Notes: generated by a model not told the origin, from the letters alone. Shown: positions 48,907-57,691, numbered from the stretch's first letter. The stretch is 64,000 bases of DNA from Qipengyuania sp. HL-TH1 (GCF_036365825.1 NZ_CP142675.1:744001-808000); one strand, 5' to 3'. Numbers and translations: made by a program.

Positions 48907-49869
48907 TCAATTGTGCTGCAGTGGCTCGATCAGCATTGCCCAGTAATGCTCCGCTGCGCCTTCCTGAGAAAGCTTCGCCTCTTGCTTTCCGTTGATCGCA
49001 GCAGACATTCCAAAGCTCTTCAGAAAGAGCGATTGATCGTCCGCATCGACGGAAAGGGATTCGTTGAGCGTGTTGCTGGAATCCGTTTCACCATGAACGA
49101 AAGCTATGCCGTTCCCGGTGAACCCGCCGCCCAGGAAAATTGTGCAACGGGCAAGTGCTTTGCCACTTCGATAGACCGACGCGGTAAAGCGGTTTCCATC
49201 AACTCGGCGGAATACGCCTTCGATTCCGTCATTGCGATCCTGCAATTCAGCGAGCGAGTTTTGGAAGTACCGAGCGATAAATTCGAAGCTATCGACGCGA
49301 AACTGATCCTTCTGTCTCTCAGTAAATTGCTTCGCCAATCGCAGGTTGCTGGACCTCGGATTCGTCGCCTCGTTCGCCAACCTACCTTGCACTTGAACAG
49401 TAGGGTTTAGTTGAACGGACTGGGCGCCAGGCTCGAGCTTCTCGACCGCTTTTCGGATTGCCTTGGCCACTTCGAGGAAGGCCTGATCGCGGTCTGGCCA
49501 CTGCGTAATCGGCTTTCCATCCGGAGGCGTTGCATTGATCTTACCGAATGGCGCGTGATGCCACTCGCATGCGCGTAGGATTACGGGAATTACGATTGCC
49601 TCGCCAGCCTCGTGGCGCTCCATGGCGCGCAGCATTTCGCGATCATAGCAATAGTCTGATGCGAGGAAATTAGGACTTACCAGCAGCAGAATGATGTCGT
49701 CGTTCTCAACATGCTGCATGATCTCGGGCTCGAATTCATCGCCTGCACCGATACGCCGGTCGTGCCAAACCTCAATCGCGCCTTGCCGCCTTAGCATCGC
49801 AAGCTGAGTTTCCAATTGATCGCGAAGATTTTCGTCCGCGTGCGAATATGAAAAGAACAGGCTTGCCAC
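48907..49869 (-). CDS. TIR domain protein, probable NAD+-consuming effector
   Basis: A 320-residue protein with an N-terminal TIR domain (about 1-145): VASLFFSYSHADENLRDQLE, VWHDRRIGAGDEFEPEI, IILLLVSPNFLASDYCYDRE with the candidate catalytic Glu, and VIPVILRACEWHHAPFG. The C-terminal ~170 residues match no named domain and may sense infection. GTG 49869 is preferred: GGGAGG lies upstream and homologous TIR proteins start at this point. A longer frame to 50010 has low-complexity character. Bacterial TIR domains commonly cleave NAD+ or make cyclic ADP-ribose signals in anti-phage defence. Confidence 0.8.
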   Translation of the reverse strand: MASLFFSYSHADENLRDQLETQLAMLRRQGAIEVWHDRRIGAGDEFEPEIMQHVENDDIILLLVSPNFLASDYCYDREMLRAMERHEAGEAIVIPVILRACEWHHAPFGKINATPPDGKPITQWPDRDQAFLEVAKAIRKAVEKLEPGAQSVQLNPTVQVQGRLANEATNPRSSNLRLAKQFTERQKDQFRVDSFEFIARYFQNSLAELQDRNDGIEGVFRRVDGNRFTASVYRSGKALARCTIFLGGGFTGNGIAFVHGETDSSNTLNESLSVDADDQSLFLKSFGMSAAINGKQEAKLSQEGAAEHYWAMLIEPLQHN

Positions 49870-50169
49870 TTCTCGCGCTTCCTCCCTTGTCGCCTTCGCA
49901 CAATTTGGTACGAACGCCCATAAACACAAGCTCATATCCGGCCAATTAATGCGATCTGGTGAGGCAACTAGGGGGCTTCCGAGACTGGGCATGAAGCGGT
50001 TTGTCTGCATCTGGGCGACCTCCAGAGAAGCGGACGCAACGCTTGCGCAATTTCAACGTCGGTAGCTTACCGCCTTCATTTTCTGTCTCGCAGTGAAAAT
50101 CAATTTCTAGAATTCAATCTGTGTCGGCTCGCTTGATTGAGGAAAAGAGCGGGTGAGGGGAGATTTCCG

Positions 50170-51651
50170 ATGGCCAAGGTGACTGCTGCACAACTTTACG
50201 ACTACATTGCGTGTCCCCACAGAGTTGCGCTCGATACATTCGGGGAAATCGCCGAACGTGAAGAGGTCAGCCCGTTCGTACGCCTCCTTTGGGAGCGGGG
50301 CAGTGCTTTCGAACGGCAGGTCGCTGAAACCCTCCCAGAAGAAACGGAGGTTATCGTGGATTTGGCGGGGGAAGAAAAGCTGAGCCGCACAATCGAAGCA
50401 ATCGCGGCACGCCGTCCGGTCATCTATGGAGGACGCATCGCGTCGGACGGCCTGCTAGGGGAGCCTGACCTTCTGATCTTGCGTGGTAATGGTTACATCG
50501 CGGCTGACATAAAGTCTGGCCGTGGCGAGACCGGCGGCGACGAAGGCGACTATGGATCGCTCAAACCCCACTATGCCGTCCAGGTAGCCCTCTACACAGA
50601 GATTCTGGAGAAGCTCGGCCAAAGCTCGGGGCGCATAGCAGAAATATGGGACATTCGAGGCGAGCGTGTCCCATATGATTTTTCCGAAACACGCACGAAG
50701 ACGGGCACAGAGACTTGGTGGGACTTCTATGAGCGCGTGCGCGACGAGGTCACACTAATTCTTGACGGGGTAGTCGAAACGAAGGGAGCCTTGGCCTCCA
50801 TTTGCGGGCTTTGCCACTGGCGAGCTAAGTGCAAAACTGAGCTCGTCGGAGCCGGCGATCTTTCTCTCATTCCCGCGCTAGGTCGAGCCCTCCGTGACAC
50901 AATGTCGGATACCATTGGCTCGGTCCAGGAGTTTGCGATTAGCGATCCTGAGGCCTTCATCGAAGGGAAGAAGACTCAGTTCCCGAGGCTTGGTGCGGAC
51001 CGGCTGAGACTCTTCCATCAACGAGCGCAAATGCTCACAGAGCCAGAGGCAACAGCTTTCCTGCGCGCTCCAGTTGAGCTTCCGATTACTGACACGGAAA
51101 TCTTCTTTGACATCGAGGCCGACCCGATGCGTGATCTCGTCTATCTTCACGGATTTGTTGAAAGGCTGCGAAGCGATCCGACGAAAGAAACATTCACCGC
51201 CTTCTATGCGGAAGGAGTGGAACGGGAACACGAGCGAGAAGCCTTCGCTGGCGCAATAGATTGGATCAAGCAGCGCCCCAACGCCACGCTTTACTATTAT
51301 TCGAAGTATGAGCGGACGGAATATCGCAAGCTGCAACAGCGTTATCCGGACGTCTGTTCTGCAGAAGATATCGAAGAGCTCTTCACTCCCCCTCGATCCA
51401 TCGATCTCTATTATGATGTCGTCCTGAAAGCGACCGAGTGGCCCACCTATAATCACTCGATCAAGACCTTAGCGAAGCACCTCGGCTTTGAGTGGCGGGA
51501 TACGGATCCTTCAGGAGCCGCATCAATCGAATGGTTTCATCGGTGGGTAGAGAGCGGTGACCCAGCTATCAAGCAGCGTATTCTGGATTACAACGAGGAC
51601 GATTGCCGAGCTACAGCGGTTTTGCTGGACGGTATTAGGCAACTAGACTGA
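50170..51651 (+). CDS. TM0106-type RecB-like nuclease
   Basis: A 493-residue two-part protein. The N-terminal half resembles Cas4/RecB nucleases: YIACPHRVALDTFG, then the PD-(D/E)xK pieces GEPDLLI and YIAADIKSGRGE, and cysteines CGLCHWRAKC that could hold an iron-sulphur cluster with the N-terminal Cys. The C-terminal half is RNase H-like (YprB type): EIFFDIEADPMRDLVYLHGF, YYYSKYERTEY and YNEDDCRATAVLLDG. ATG 50170 follows GGGGAG. It probably processes DNA and may act in defence. It is alone on its strand with the KTSC and OLD genes following. Confidence 0.82.
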   Translation: MAKVTAAQLYDYIACPHRVALDTFGEIAEREEVSPFVRLLWERGSAFERQVAETLPEETEVIVDLAGEEKLSRTIEAIAARRPVIYGGRIASDGLLGEPDLLILRGNGYIAADIKSGRGETGGDEGDYGSLKPHYAVQVALYTEILEKLGQSSGRIAEIWDIRGERVPYDFSETRTKTGTETWWDFYERVRDEVTLILDGVVETKGALASICGLCHWRAKCKTELVGAGDLSLIPALGRALRDTMSDTIGSVQEFAISDPEAFIEGKKTQFPRLGADRLRLFHQRAQMLTEPEATAFLRAPVELPITDTEIFFDIEADPMRDLVYLHGFVERLRSDPTKETFTAFYAEGVEREHEREAFAGAIDWIKQRPNATLYYYSKYERTEYRKLQQRYPDVCSAEDIEELFTPPRSIDLYYDVVLKATEWPTYNHSIKTLAKHLGFEWRDTDPSGAASIEWFHRWVESGDPAIKQRILDYNEDDCRATAVLLDGIRQLD

Positions 51652-51740
51652 TAGGCTAAAAGAAACGTGCCCGCATGTCGTTGATTGCCCGGCGCTTGTC
51701 TCATAGTCTTTTGACCAAACAAACAAGATCGGGATGAACT

Positions 51741-51968
51741 GTGGAACCATATAGAGATTGGGATAACGATTCCGGAGTCCGCGCCTTTGAGATTTCCGAG
51801 GGCCAAATTGACGTTCAATTCAAGACTGGAGCAGTTTACCGATATACAGCTACCTCAGTCGGGCCGGAGAATCTCGATCGAATGGTGACTCTTGCGCGAG
51901 CCGGGGAAGGCCTAAACTCCTTCATAAACAAGGTCGTGAGCAAGCGGTATTCAGCAAAGCTGCGATGA
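51741..51968 (+). CDS. KTSC domain protein
   Basis: A 75-residue protein of the KTSC fold: small beta barrel-like core with GQIDVQFKTGAVYRYTATSV and the tail GLNSFINKVVSKRYSAKL. The name motif (K-T-S-C) is not literal here. The family often accompanies nucleic-acid enzymes and mobile genes. The start is GTG 51741 after GGGATGAACT. It sits 89 bases after the TM0106 nuclease and 97 bases before the OLD nuclease. Confidence 0.75.
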   Translation: MEPYRDWDNDSGVRAFEISEGQIDVQFKTGAVYRYTATSVGPENLDRMVTLARAGEGLNSFINKVVSKRYSAKLR

Positions 51969-52065
51969 AAACGTCGCCCTGGTAGCGGGCTTTCCAAAGA
52001 GCTGGCTGACAAGTCTCTTGGCTGCCTGTGAAATGAGGGCCGTAGCTCACATTTAGGAGGATGAG

Positions 52066-54096
52066 GTGCAGCTTGAACGTGCGCGCATCAAGAATTTTAG
52101 ATCACTGAAAGATGTCGAAGTTGCATTCGGCACGCACACAGCACTGATCGGGGGCAATGGTGCGGGCAAATCCTCAATCCTGAAGGCTATAGAGACCTTT
52201 TACTCTACGTCGAAGACATGCGATGCCGACGACTTTTTCGGCCGTGATCAGACCCAGCCAATAGAGATCGAACTAACGTTTCACCAACTGAGTGACCATG
52301 AGATCGCTGCTTTCGAGGAGCGAGTGCGTGATGGAAAGCTGGTCGTCACAAGAATTTTCGATCAGAGCCCATCAAGCGGCAGGTATCACGGTGTCGTGCC
52401 GCAGAATCCCGATTTTGTAGCAATCCGCGCCCACGCTGCCGCTACGCCAAAACGTGCTGCCTACAATGCGCTCCGCGAGAACAATCCAGTCTATGCTGGG
52501 CTACCGACAGTCGGAAGTCAGGCGGCGGTCGATCAGGCGCTTCTCGATTGGGAAACAAACAATCCAGAGCAACTCGAATTGCTCCTCGATGATGGTCAGT
52601 TTTTTGGCTTCCAAAACAACAGTCGGGGCAAGCTTCAGCAACACACTAGCTTCGTTTTCATCCCTGCCGTCCGAGAGGCGTCTGTAGACGCGGCTGACGG
52701 TAAGGCCAGTGTGATCGGAAAACTGCTCGAACTATTGGTGCGAAGTCAAATTCTCCAACGGCCCGACGTTCAAGCTTTCAAGGCAACTATGACTGAAGCG
52801 TACCAAGCGTTGGTAGCTGACGACAACATGCCGGAACTTGGCGCACTCGCCGGAACGCTCACCAACGATCTGCAAGGCTTGTATCAGGATGCCGAAGTCT
52901 CGTTGAACTGGCGCGAAATTGGCGAAATGCCGGTCCCTCTGCCTATGGCGGACGTATTTCTTAAAGACGATGGTTTTGGCGCTCCTGTCGATCGGCAGGG
53001 CCATGGTCTCCAGCGCGCGTTTATTTTCACGCTCCTCCAGCATCTCGCGCGCGCAACTGTAAAGGAAGGTAACGAAGTTACCGTGGATGCAAACGTCGAT
53101 CCTGATGCGCCTGGGCCGGTTGTTGCACCCGCACAAGCGCCCACTCTGATCTTGGCGATCGAAGAGCCCGAGTTGTACCAGCATCCGACAAAGCAGAGAC
53201 ACTTCGCGGACGTGCTGCGCGGTTTGAGCAGCGGCACGCTCCCAGGCGTGCAAGGTCATACGCAGATAATATTTGGCTCCCATTCGCCTATGTTCATTTC
53301 AATGGGCAAAGCTGATGAGATTAGATTGGCACGGCGGGCGCCCTGCGCCGATAGTGAGTTCAAGCAATGCGTATTGCAGGCACTCGACTTGTCGAACGTT
53401 GCGCACAAACTCAGTGTGGCCTGGGACAAGCCCCCGGAGCAATTTACTGCCCTCACTCTCATTCCGAGATTGCACATTCTCGGCCCCGAACTTTCCGAAG
53501 GCTTTTTTGCGAATGGCGTCATTCTCGTCGAGGGGCGCAGCGATAAGGCGGCGCTCACAGCGACGGCGCGCATGATGGGTGTGAACTTCGAGGCGGCTGG
53601 AATCGCCATTCTCTCAGCCGAAGGAAAGGCAAATCTCGACCGTCCGTATGTGATCTTTCGCGAGTTGGGCATCCCAACCTTTATTCTCTGGGATTGTGAC
53701 CAGCAGTTGCCTGAAGAAAAGCGATCACCCGCAACCGATCTTGCGCTTTCTCGGCTAGCGAAGCCCGAGCAGCAGTTTGAAGCCGCACCGACAACTGATC
53801 TGATTGCGGATTGCTACGCCCACTTCGAGAAAACGCTGGAACTGAAACTCAAGGACGATCTTACGCCTGACGTGCACGCGGCATGTCTTGCTGAAGCGTG
53901 TGAACCATTTGGAGTCCATCCAAGCAAGGACAGCCAAAAAATACCTGACGTCGTCTATGGAACGCTCATTCGGGCGCATGAAGAGGGTCGTGAGAGCGAA
54001 ATGCTCAAGAATCTCGTTCGTGCAATGTGGCGCTACTTTCGAGATGAGGAAATTCCAGACGGGCCGGAGGCAGTAGCTGCGAAAGCTCAGAATTAG
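52066..54096 (+). CDS. OLD family ATP-dependent nuclease
   Basis: A 676-residue protein. N-terminal ABC/SMC-type ATPase: ARIKNFRSLKDVEVAFG, Walker A IGGNGAGKSS, and late ATPase motifs LILAIEEPELYQHPTKQ and IFGSHSPMFIS. The C-terminal TOPRIM domain has VILVEGRSDKAALTA and FILWDCDQQ with the metal-binding acidic residues. This single-chain layout is that of class 1 OLD nucleases (P2 Old, GajA-like). No UvrD-type GajB helicase or reverse transcriptase adjoins, so it is not a standard Gabija or Retron locus. The start is GTG after AGGAGGATGAG. Confidence 0.88.
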   Translation: MQLERARIKNFRSLKDVEVAFGTHTALIGGNGAGKSSILKAIETFYSTSKTCDADDFFGRDQTQPIEIELTFHQLSDHEIAAFEERVRDGKLVVTRIFDQSPSSGRYHGVVPQNPDFVAIRAHAAATPKRAAYNALRENNPVYAGLPTVGSQAAVDQALLDWETNNPEQLELLLDDGQFFGFQNNSRGKLQQHTSFVFIPAVREASVDAADGKASVIGKLLELLVRSQILQRPDVQAFKATMTEAYQALVADDNMPELGALAGTLTNDLQGLYQDAEVSLNWREIGEMPVPLPMADVFLKDDGFGAPVDRQGHGLQRAFIFTLLQHLARATVKEGNEVTVDANVDPDAPGPVVAPAQAPTLILAIEEPELYQHPTKQRHFADVLRGLSSGTLPGVQGHTQIIFGSHSPMFISMGKADEIRLARRAPCADSEFKQCVLQALDLSNVAHKLSVAWDKPPEQFTALTLIPRLHILGPELSEGFFANGVILVEGRSDKAALTATARMMGVNFEAAGIAILSAEGKANLDRPYVIFRELGIPTFILWDCDQQLPEEKRSPATDLALSRLAKPEQQFEAAPTTDLIADCYAHFEKTLELKLKDDLTPDVHAACLAEACEPFGVHPSKDSQKIPDVVYGTLIRAHEEGRESEMLKNLVRAMWRYFRDEEIPDGPEAVAAKAQN

Positions 54097-54164
54097 CTGC
54101 ATTGCTGCTCCAAGAAGCGGTCTTGCCGTGAGGATTCCCGTGTGAACAAGGTGCGGATGTATGG

Positions 54165-54419
54165 TCAAGGAGCCTTGTCGGTAGATTGATTCAATCCTTT
54201 GCGTTTTTTCTCGACAAGAGATCTAAGGCTCTCGGTCAGAACAAGCGTCGAACTGCCGAGCTTAATGATCTCGATCTTACCCTCGTTGATCAGCACATAG
54301 AGAGTGCTTCGTCCGATCCCTAGATAGCGACACGCTTGGGGAACACGCATTGTGATCGGTTCGATGGTGGTTCGGTGCTTAGGGTCAGCGGAAGTCTTGC
54401 TCGTGTCCGGTATCGACAT
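54165..54419 (-). CDS. Excisionase/AlpA-like helix-turn-helix protein
   Basis: An 84-residue protein with a MerR-like winged helix-turn-helix (MRVPQACRYLGIGRSTLYVL, then INEGKIEIIKLGSSTLVL), the form used by excisionases and AlpA-type regulators. The ATG at 54419 follows AAAGGA. A longer frame reaches 54503 without conserved residues. It may regulate island excision or neighbouring genes. Confidence 0.75.
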   Translation of the reverse strand: MSIPDTSKTSADPKHRTTIEPITMRVPQACRYLGIGRSTLYVLINEGKIEIIKLGSSTLVLTESLRSLVEKKRKGLNQSTDKAP

Positions 54420-54886
54420 TCCGGTCGGTCCTTTCATCTTTAGAGTGATGACGGGCCGACCTGGGGACATAGAGGGGGAGCAGGTCAGGCCCGCCATCGA
54501 CACCGATTATCCTTCGATCAGGCCCGATTGCGCCACATGACGTTTCTACGCTGCGGCAGCCGATCTCACTCCAGTGCGCAGGTGTGCGAGATCGCCTGAG
54601 AACGATGCATCTGCACACATCCGTATGGACAAGTTTAGACGAGAGCTCTCTGGCAAATCGTGACGATCTTGAGCATCATTCAAGCAAGCGCCGTCGCCAA
54701 CTAAACTGAAAAAAAACGAAAATTTTTGAAGACCGCCGCACGGTTGCTTTAAGAGCCGTCGCAAATTGCTCAACGAAACCAACCACCTGCCGCCCGACCG
54801 ACGGCGCTGCTTTTATCTCGCCATCCCTTCCATTCCTTCTTATCCTTCTCATCAGCGCCGAAATATAAGGGAGCTCTCAACTTGCC
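54420..54886. other. Non-coding gap between HTH and AlbA genes
   Basis: Of these 467 bases, the left part should hold the promoter of the HTH gene and the right part that of the AlbA gene. An A/T-rich stretch (54705-54732) with A8 and T5 runs lies in the middle. I see no further gene or strong hairpin. Confidence 0.5.
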
Positions 54887-56242
54887 ATGACGGACGAAGT
54901 GCAGGATCGATTTTCGGAACTACTTGTCGAGCCTCGAGAAGATTTGGACGTCGAAGTCAAAAACTGGCTTGATCTGAAGTCAGATGAGAATGCGAAGGCC
55001 AATTTCGCCAAGGCAGCCCTAGCGCTTGCTAACAATGGCGGCGGCATCATCATCATCGGCATGACTGAAACTGACGAAGGGATGGTCCCCTCGGAGGGGC
55101 GACCGCGATCCCTCGAAGCTTATGGGGTAGATCATCTAAACGGGATCATTCACAACTACGCTGATCCGGCATTTCATTGCGCTGTTCATCTTCGTTCGGG
55201 ACCTGACGGGCTGCTCCATCCGATTGTCGTGATACCTGGCGGGCATCGCGTCCCGGTAAGATCCAAGCGCGGCGGCCCAAATGGGCAGATCGTCAAAGAC
55301 AACAGCATCTATATACGGCGTCCCGGACCACGTAGCGAAGTCCCGCAGTCCGCACATGATTGGGACACTCTATTGGCGCGTTGTTTGTCGCACAGGCGTG
55401 ATGAAATGTTCGACCAAATTCGGGCACTAATCTCAGGAGCGGTCCCCGAGGCTTCCCTTGAAACGACACCAGATCGACTGACTGAATGGAGCGAGAAATC
55501 GTTAGAGCGTTGGCTCGATCTACGAGATGGATTGCCAGTAGATGCACCCGAGCGATGCCCTCATGGTTACATGTGGTACGCATTCGAATTTGATGGAGAA
55601 TTGCGCGAGCTTCCAGGCGCCAAATTCAGTGAGGCGTTACGCGACTCTGAGGTCAATCTGAGTGGTTGGCCGCCATTTTGGTACCCGACGCGATTCGGTA
55701 TTCGCCCCTATCCCTTTGAAGGACTGGTAGAATGCTGGATCGGCGGCGACAACGAAGAGGGTTTCGGCAATCACGGAGCCGGAATGGCCGATTTCTGGCG
55801 TGTGTCTCCTGACGGTTTCGGCTTCTTCCTACGGGGCTATCGCGAAGATGATCTATCTGGTTCCCGGAATATGCCCGCTGAACCAGGAACGTGGATCGAG
55901 GTCGAGTGGCCCGTAGCGATCACAGCTGAAGTCTTGGCGTATATTGAAAGTCTGGCAAGTCGCTTATTGAGCGGCTCCTACAGTGTGAGATTGTTGGCTT
56001 CTTACACAGGGATGGAAGGTCGTAGGCTATACAGCATCGGAACCAGATACATTCACCATAGGATTTCCCGCCAAGCGACAATTTCGCTTGGATCAGCGTT
56101 CGATGGCGCGATGCTGGGGCCGAACTCAAACGAGCTGGTCCACCAGTTCCTCCAACCGTTCTACAATGTCTTCGATTTCTTCGATCTACCGACATCGCTT
56201 GTGACCGAGGTGATGAGTGCACTGCGCCAGCGGAAATATTGA
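54887..56242 (+). CDS. AlbA/Schlafen-like putative DNA-binding protein
   Basis: A 451-residue protein. The N-terminal ~110 residues match the AlbA_2 (Schlafen-type) domain: LDVEVKNWLDLKSDENAKAN, then AKAALALANNGGGIIIIGMT, with SIYIRRPGPRSEVP closing the domain. The remaining ~320 residues are Trp-rich and unassigned. Such proteins occur in mobile elements and defence islands, where some act as ATPases, regulators or RNases. It is downstream of and divergent from the HTH gene. Confidence 0.7.
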   Translation: MTDEVQDRFSELLVEPREDLDVEVKNWLDLKSDENAKANFAKAALALANNGGGIIIIGMTETDEGMVPSEGRPRSLEAYGVDHLNGIIHNYADPAFHCAVHLRSGPDGLLHPIVVIPGGHRVPVRSKRGGPNGQIVKDNSIYIRRPGPRSEVPQSAHDWDTLLARCLSHRRDEMFDQIRALISGAVPEASLETTPDRLTEWSEKSLERWLDLRDGLPVDAPERCPHGYMWYAFEFDGELRELPGAKFSEALRDSEVNLSGWPPFWYPTRFGIRPYPFEGLVECWIGGDNEEGFGNHGAGMADFWRVSPDGFGFFLRGYREDDLSGSRNMPAEPGTWIEVEWPVAITAEVLAYIESLASRLLSGSYSVRLLASYTGMEGRRLYSIGTRYIHHRISRQATISLGSAFDGAMLGPNSNELVHQFLQPFYNVFDFFDLPTSLVTEVMSALRQRKY

Positions 56243-56287
56243 TCTGACCTAACGTTGATGACTGTGGCCATTGACCGCTGATCTCAA

Positions 56288-57211
56288 TCAGTCGTTGGTT
56301 TCAGTCCTCAACTTTGCAAGCCGCTCCGAGCACACCGCGTGCACGACACGGCCTAGCTCCTCGACTTGCTCGCCGAGCCACTCAAGTTCTTCCTTCGTGA
56401 TGCGATAGTGTTTCGAGTAGCGCGCCTTGACGTAGGCTTCCTTGAGCTTCTCGAAGCGCGCACGATCGCGTTTGGTCTCGCGAGGCCAGACATAGGTGAG
56501 ACGCGCGTCGATGCGTTCAGCTTGGGTGCGTAGAAAGCCGAGATTGTGAACGTGGGGTGTGTAAAAAGTGCACACAAGGAGAACTGTATGGTACATCCGC
56601 TCTGCCGATTGGTGCAGATCGAACACAGCTTTTTTGAACTTCCCACGAGCCTTAGCGTCGACATAGCCGTCGAAGAAATCTGATGCGCTCGGCATCCAGT
56701 CTTCAAAATACTCCTGCGCCATCGCCAATGCCTGCTGCGGGGTCTTGGGCTTGGGCGTGTGGAGCTCAGTTTCATCGGACTGGTAGAGCGCGATCCCGTC
56801 CTGCTTTACGTCCATGAAGAAGTAGCGCCCGTGCGCCAGCCCATCGTTCACTTCCTGCAGGGTGTGCACGATGAAATTGACCGGAGTCTTGAGCGACTTG
56901 GTCACGCCATATTCGCGCATCAGCCTGTCATCGAGCTTCGACCAGTATTTGACCCGGTCGACCAGCCGCTTGTCGTTGACGATAACGAGCAGGTCGTAGT
57001 CCGACTGATAGCCCTTGGCGGTATGCGGCTCATCGACCCAGGTACCGCGCGCGTAGCTGCCGTAGAGGATCACCTTGAGGATGCGCCCGGCTTTCTTCCA
57101 TTCGTGCCTGGCGAGCGCGAAGGCATCGTCGAACTCTTCGAAGATCAGCTGCACCACGCGTTCCAGCTCGCGCTGCTTCTGTGGCGGCAGGTGATCAAGG
57201 TCGGTCTTCAT
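56288..57211 (-). CDS. Fused nucleotidyltransferase-HEPN protein
   Basis: A 307-residue protein. The N-terminal minimal nucleotidyltransferase has KVILYGSYARGTWVDEP and GYQSDYDLLVIVND, giving the GS and DxD catalytic motifs. The C-terminal helical HEPN domain (about 165-300) has FDLHQSAERMYHTVLLV and KARYSKHYRI with an R-x3-H pattern. Paired MNT and HEPN proteins form toxin-antitoxin modules in which the transferase AMPylates or otherwise restrains a HEPN RNase. A single-chain form may be self-regulated. ATG 57211 is preferred over 57271. It is the last gene before attR. Confidence 0.8.
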   Translation of the reverse strand: MKTDLDHLPPQKQRELERVVQLIFEEFDDAFALARHEWKKAGRILKVILYGSYARGTWVDEPHTAKGYQSDYDLLVIVNDKRLVDRVKYWSKLDDRLMREYGVTKSLKTPVNFIVHTLQEVNDGLAHGRYFFMDVKQDGIALYQSDETELHTPKPKTPQQALAMAQEYFEDWMPSASDFFDGYVDAKARGKFKKAVFDLHQSAERMYHTVLLVCTFYTPHVHNLGFLRTQAERIDARLTYVWPRETKRDRARFEKLKEAYVKARYSKHYRITKEELEWLGEQVEELGRVVHAVCSERLAKLRTETND

Positions 57212-57469
57212 TATCCGACGCCTAGCAAGATGCTGGAATGGTTGCACCTGCCGATCAGATTTCGTCCGCAATGTCTTCTCATCGGACTCCTTGAGTCAGT
57301 GTGAGCTTCGTACGTCAATACCAAGAACTGGGGAGGGGGCCAAATTTAGTTCTCGCGTCAAACTTGCACCCAGGTGCTCGACGGCCGTGAACGGTGCCTG
57401 TAGGTGGAGTTCGGTAGGTCTCCAACGACCCCGAAAATCGCATGTGAGTGTCTTGCGAAAGACCGAAAT

Positions 57470-57497
57470 ATTCAGCTTAATTGACGAAAAGCTGAAT
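57470..57497. repeat. Inverted repeat near the right island end
   Basis: ATTCAGCTT pairs with AAGCTGAAT (9 bp) around a 10-base loop, about 25 bases before the right arm repeats. The rest of 57212-57595 has no gene I can support. Confidence 0.45.
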
Positions 57498-57521
57498 CGA
57501 ACAAGGCTTATATGAACAAAA

Positions 57522-57545
57522 ATGTGGGGGAGAGTGTGGGGGAGC
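57522..57545 (+). repeat. Integrase arm-type repeats, right end
   Basis: ATGTGGGGGAGA at 57522-57533 and GTGTGGGGGAGC at 57534-57545, directly repeated. They share the GTGTGGGGG core with the four left-end copies and lie about 50 bases inside attR. Confidence 0.7.
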
Positions 57546-57595
57546 GTTTACGCTGCATCTGAGTACTAGATTGATTTCAAAGTCTTATTTTTGAA

Positions 57596-57632
57596 GTTCG
57601 ATTCAAGCCCTGCCACCACCGCCACCCTTTCC
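57596..57632 (+). other. attR: imperfect copy of the tRNA-Tyr 3' end
   Basis: GTTCGATTCAAGCCCTGCCA and the following CCACCGCCACCCTTTCC match the tRNA-Tyr T-arm to 3' flank with substitutions at two T-arm positions, one lost base and a short insertion. No other tRNA part is present, so this is an attachment remnant and not a tRNA gene. Confidence 0.8.
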
Positions 57633-57691
57633 GAAACTCTCATATCCGTTGACGTCGTCGGGATCTTCGGCGGCAATCCGCGTGATTGGGA

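Larger units (their letters stand above)
43343..57632. mobile_element. Genomic island in tRNA-Tyr with defence cargo
   Basis: About 14.3 kb bounded by the tRNA-Tyr 3' end and an imperfect copy of it. A P4-type integrase gene starts 209 bases after the tRNA. Repeats of GTGTGGGGG lie inside both ends. The cargo has visibly lower GC than the flanks and holds a DNA methylase with candidate nuclease, TIR pair, TM0106 nuclease, OLD nuclease, AlbA-like protein and NTase-HEPN protein. No conjugation, replication or structural phage genes were seen, so it is an integrative element mobilised in trans or a fixed island. Confidence 0.88.

Noticed and set aside
52066..54096. A Gabija system based on the OLD nuclease
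   Set aside because: No UvrD-like GajB helicase gene lies next to it.
57596..57620. A tRNA gene at the right island end
   Set aside because: Only the T-arm and 3' end are present. No anticodon or D-arm precedes them.
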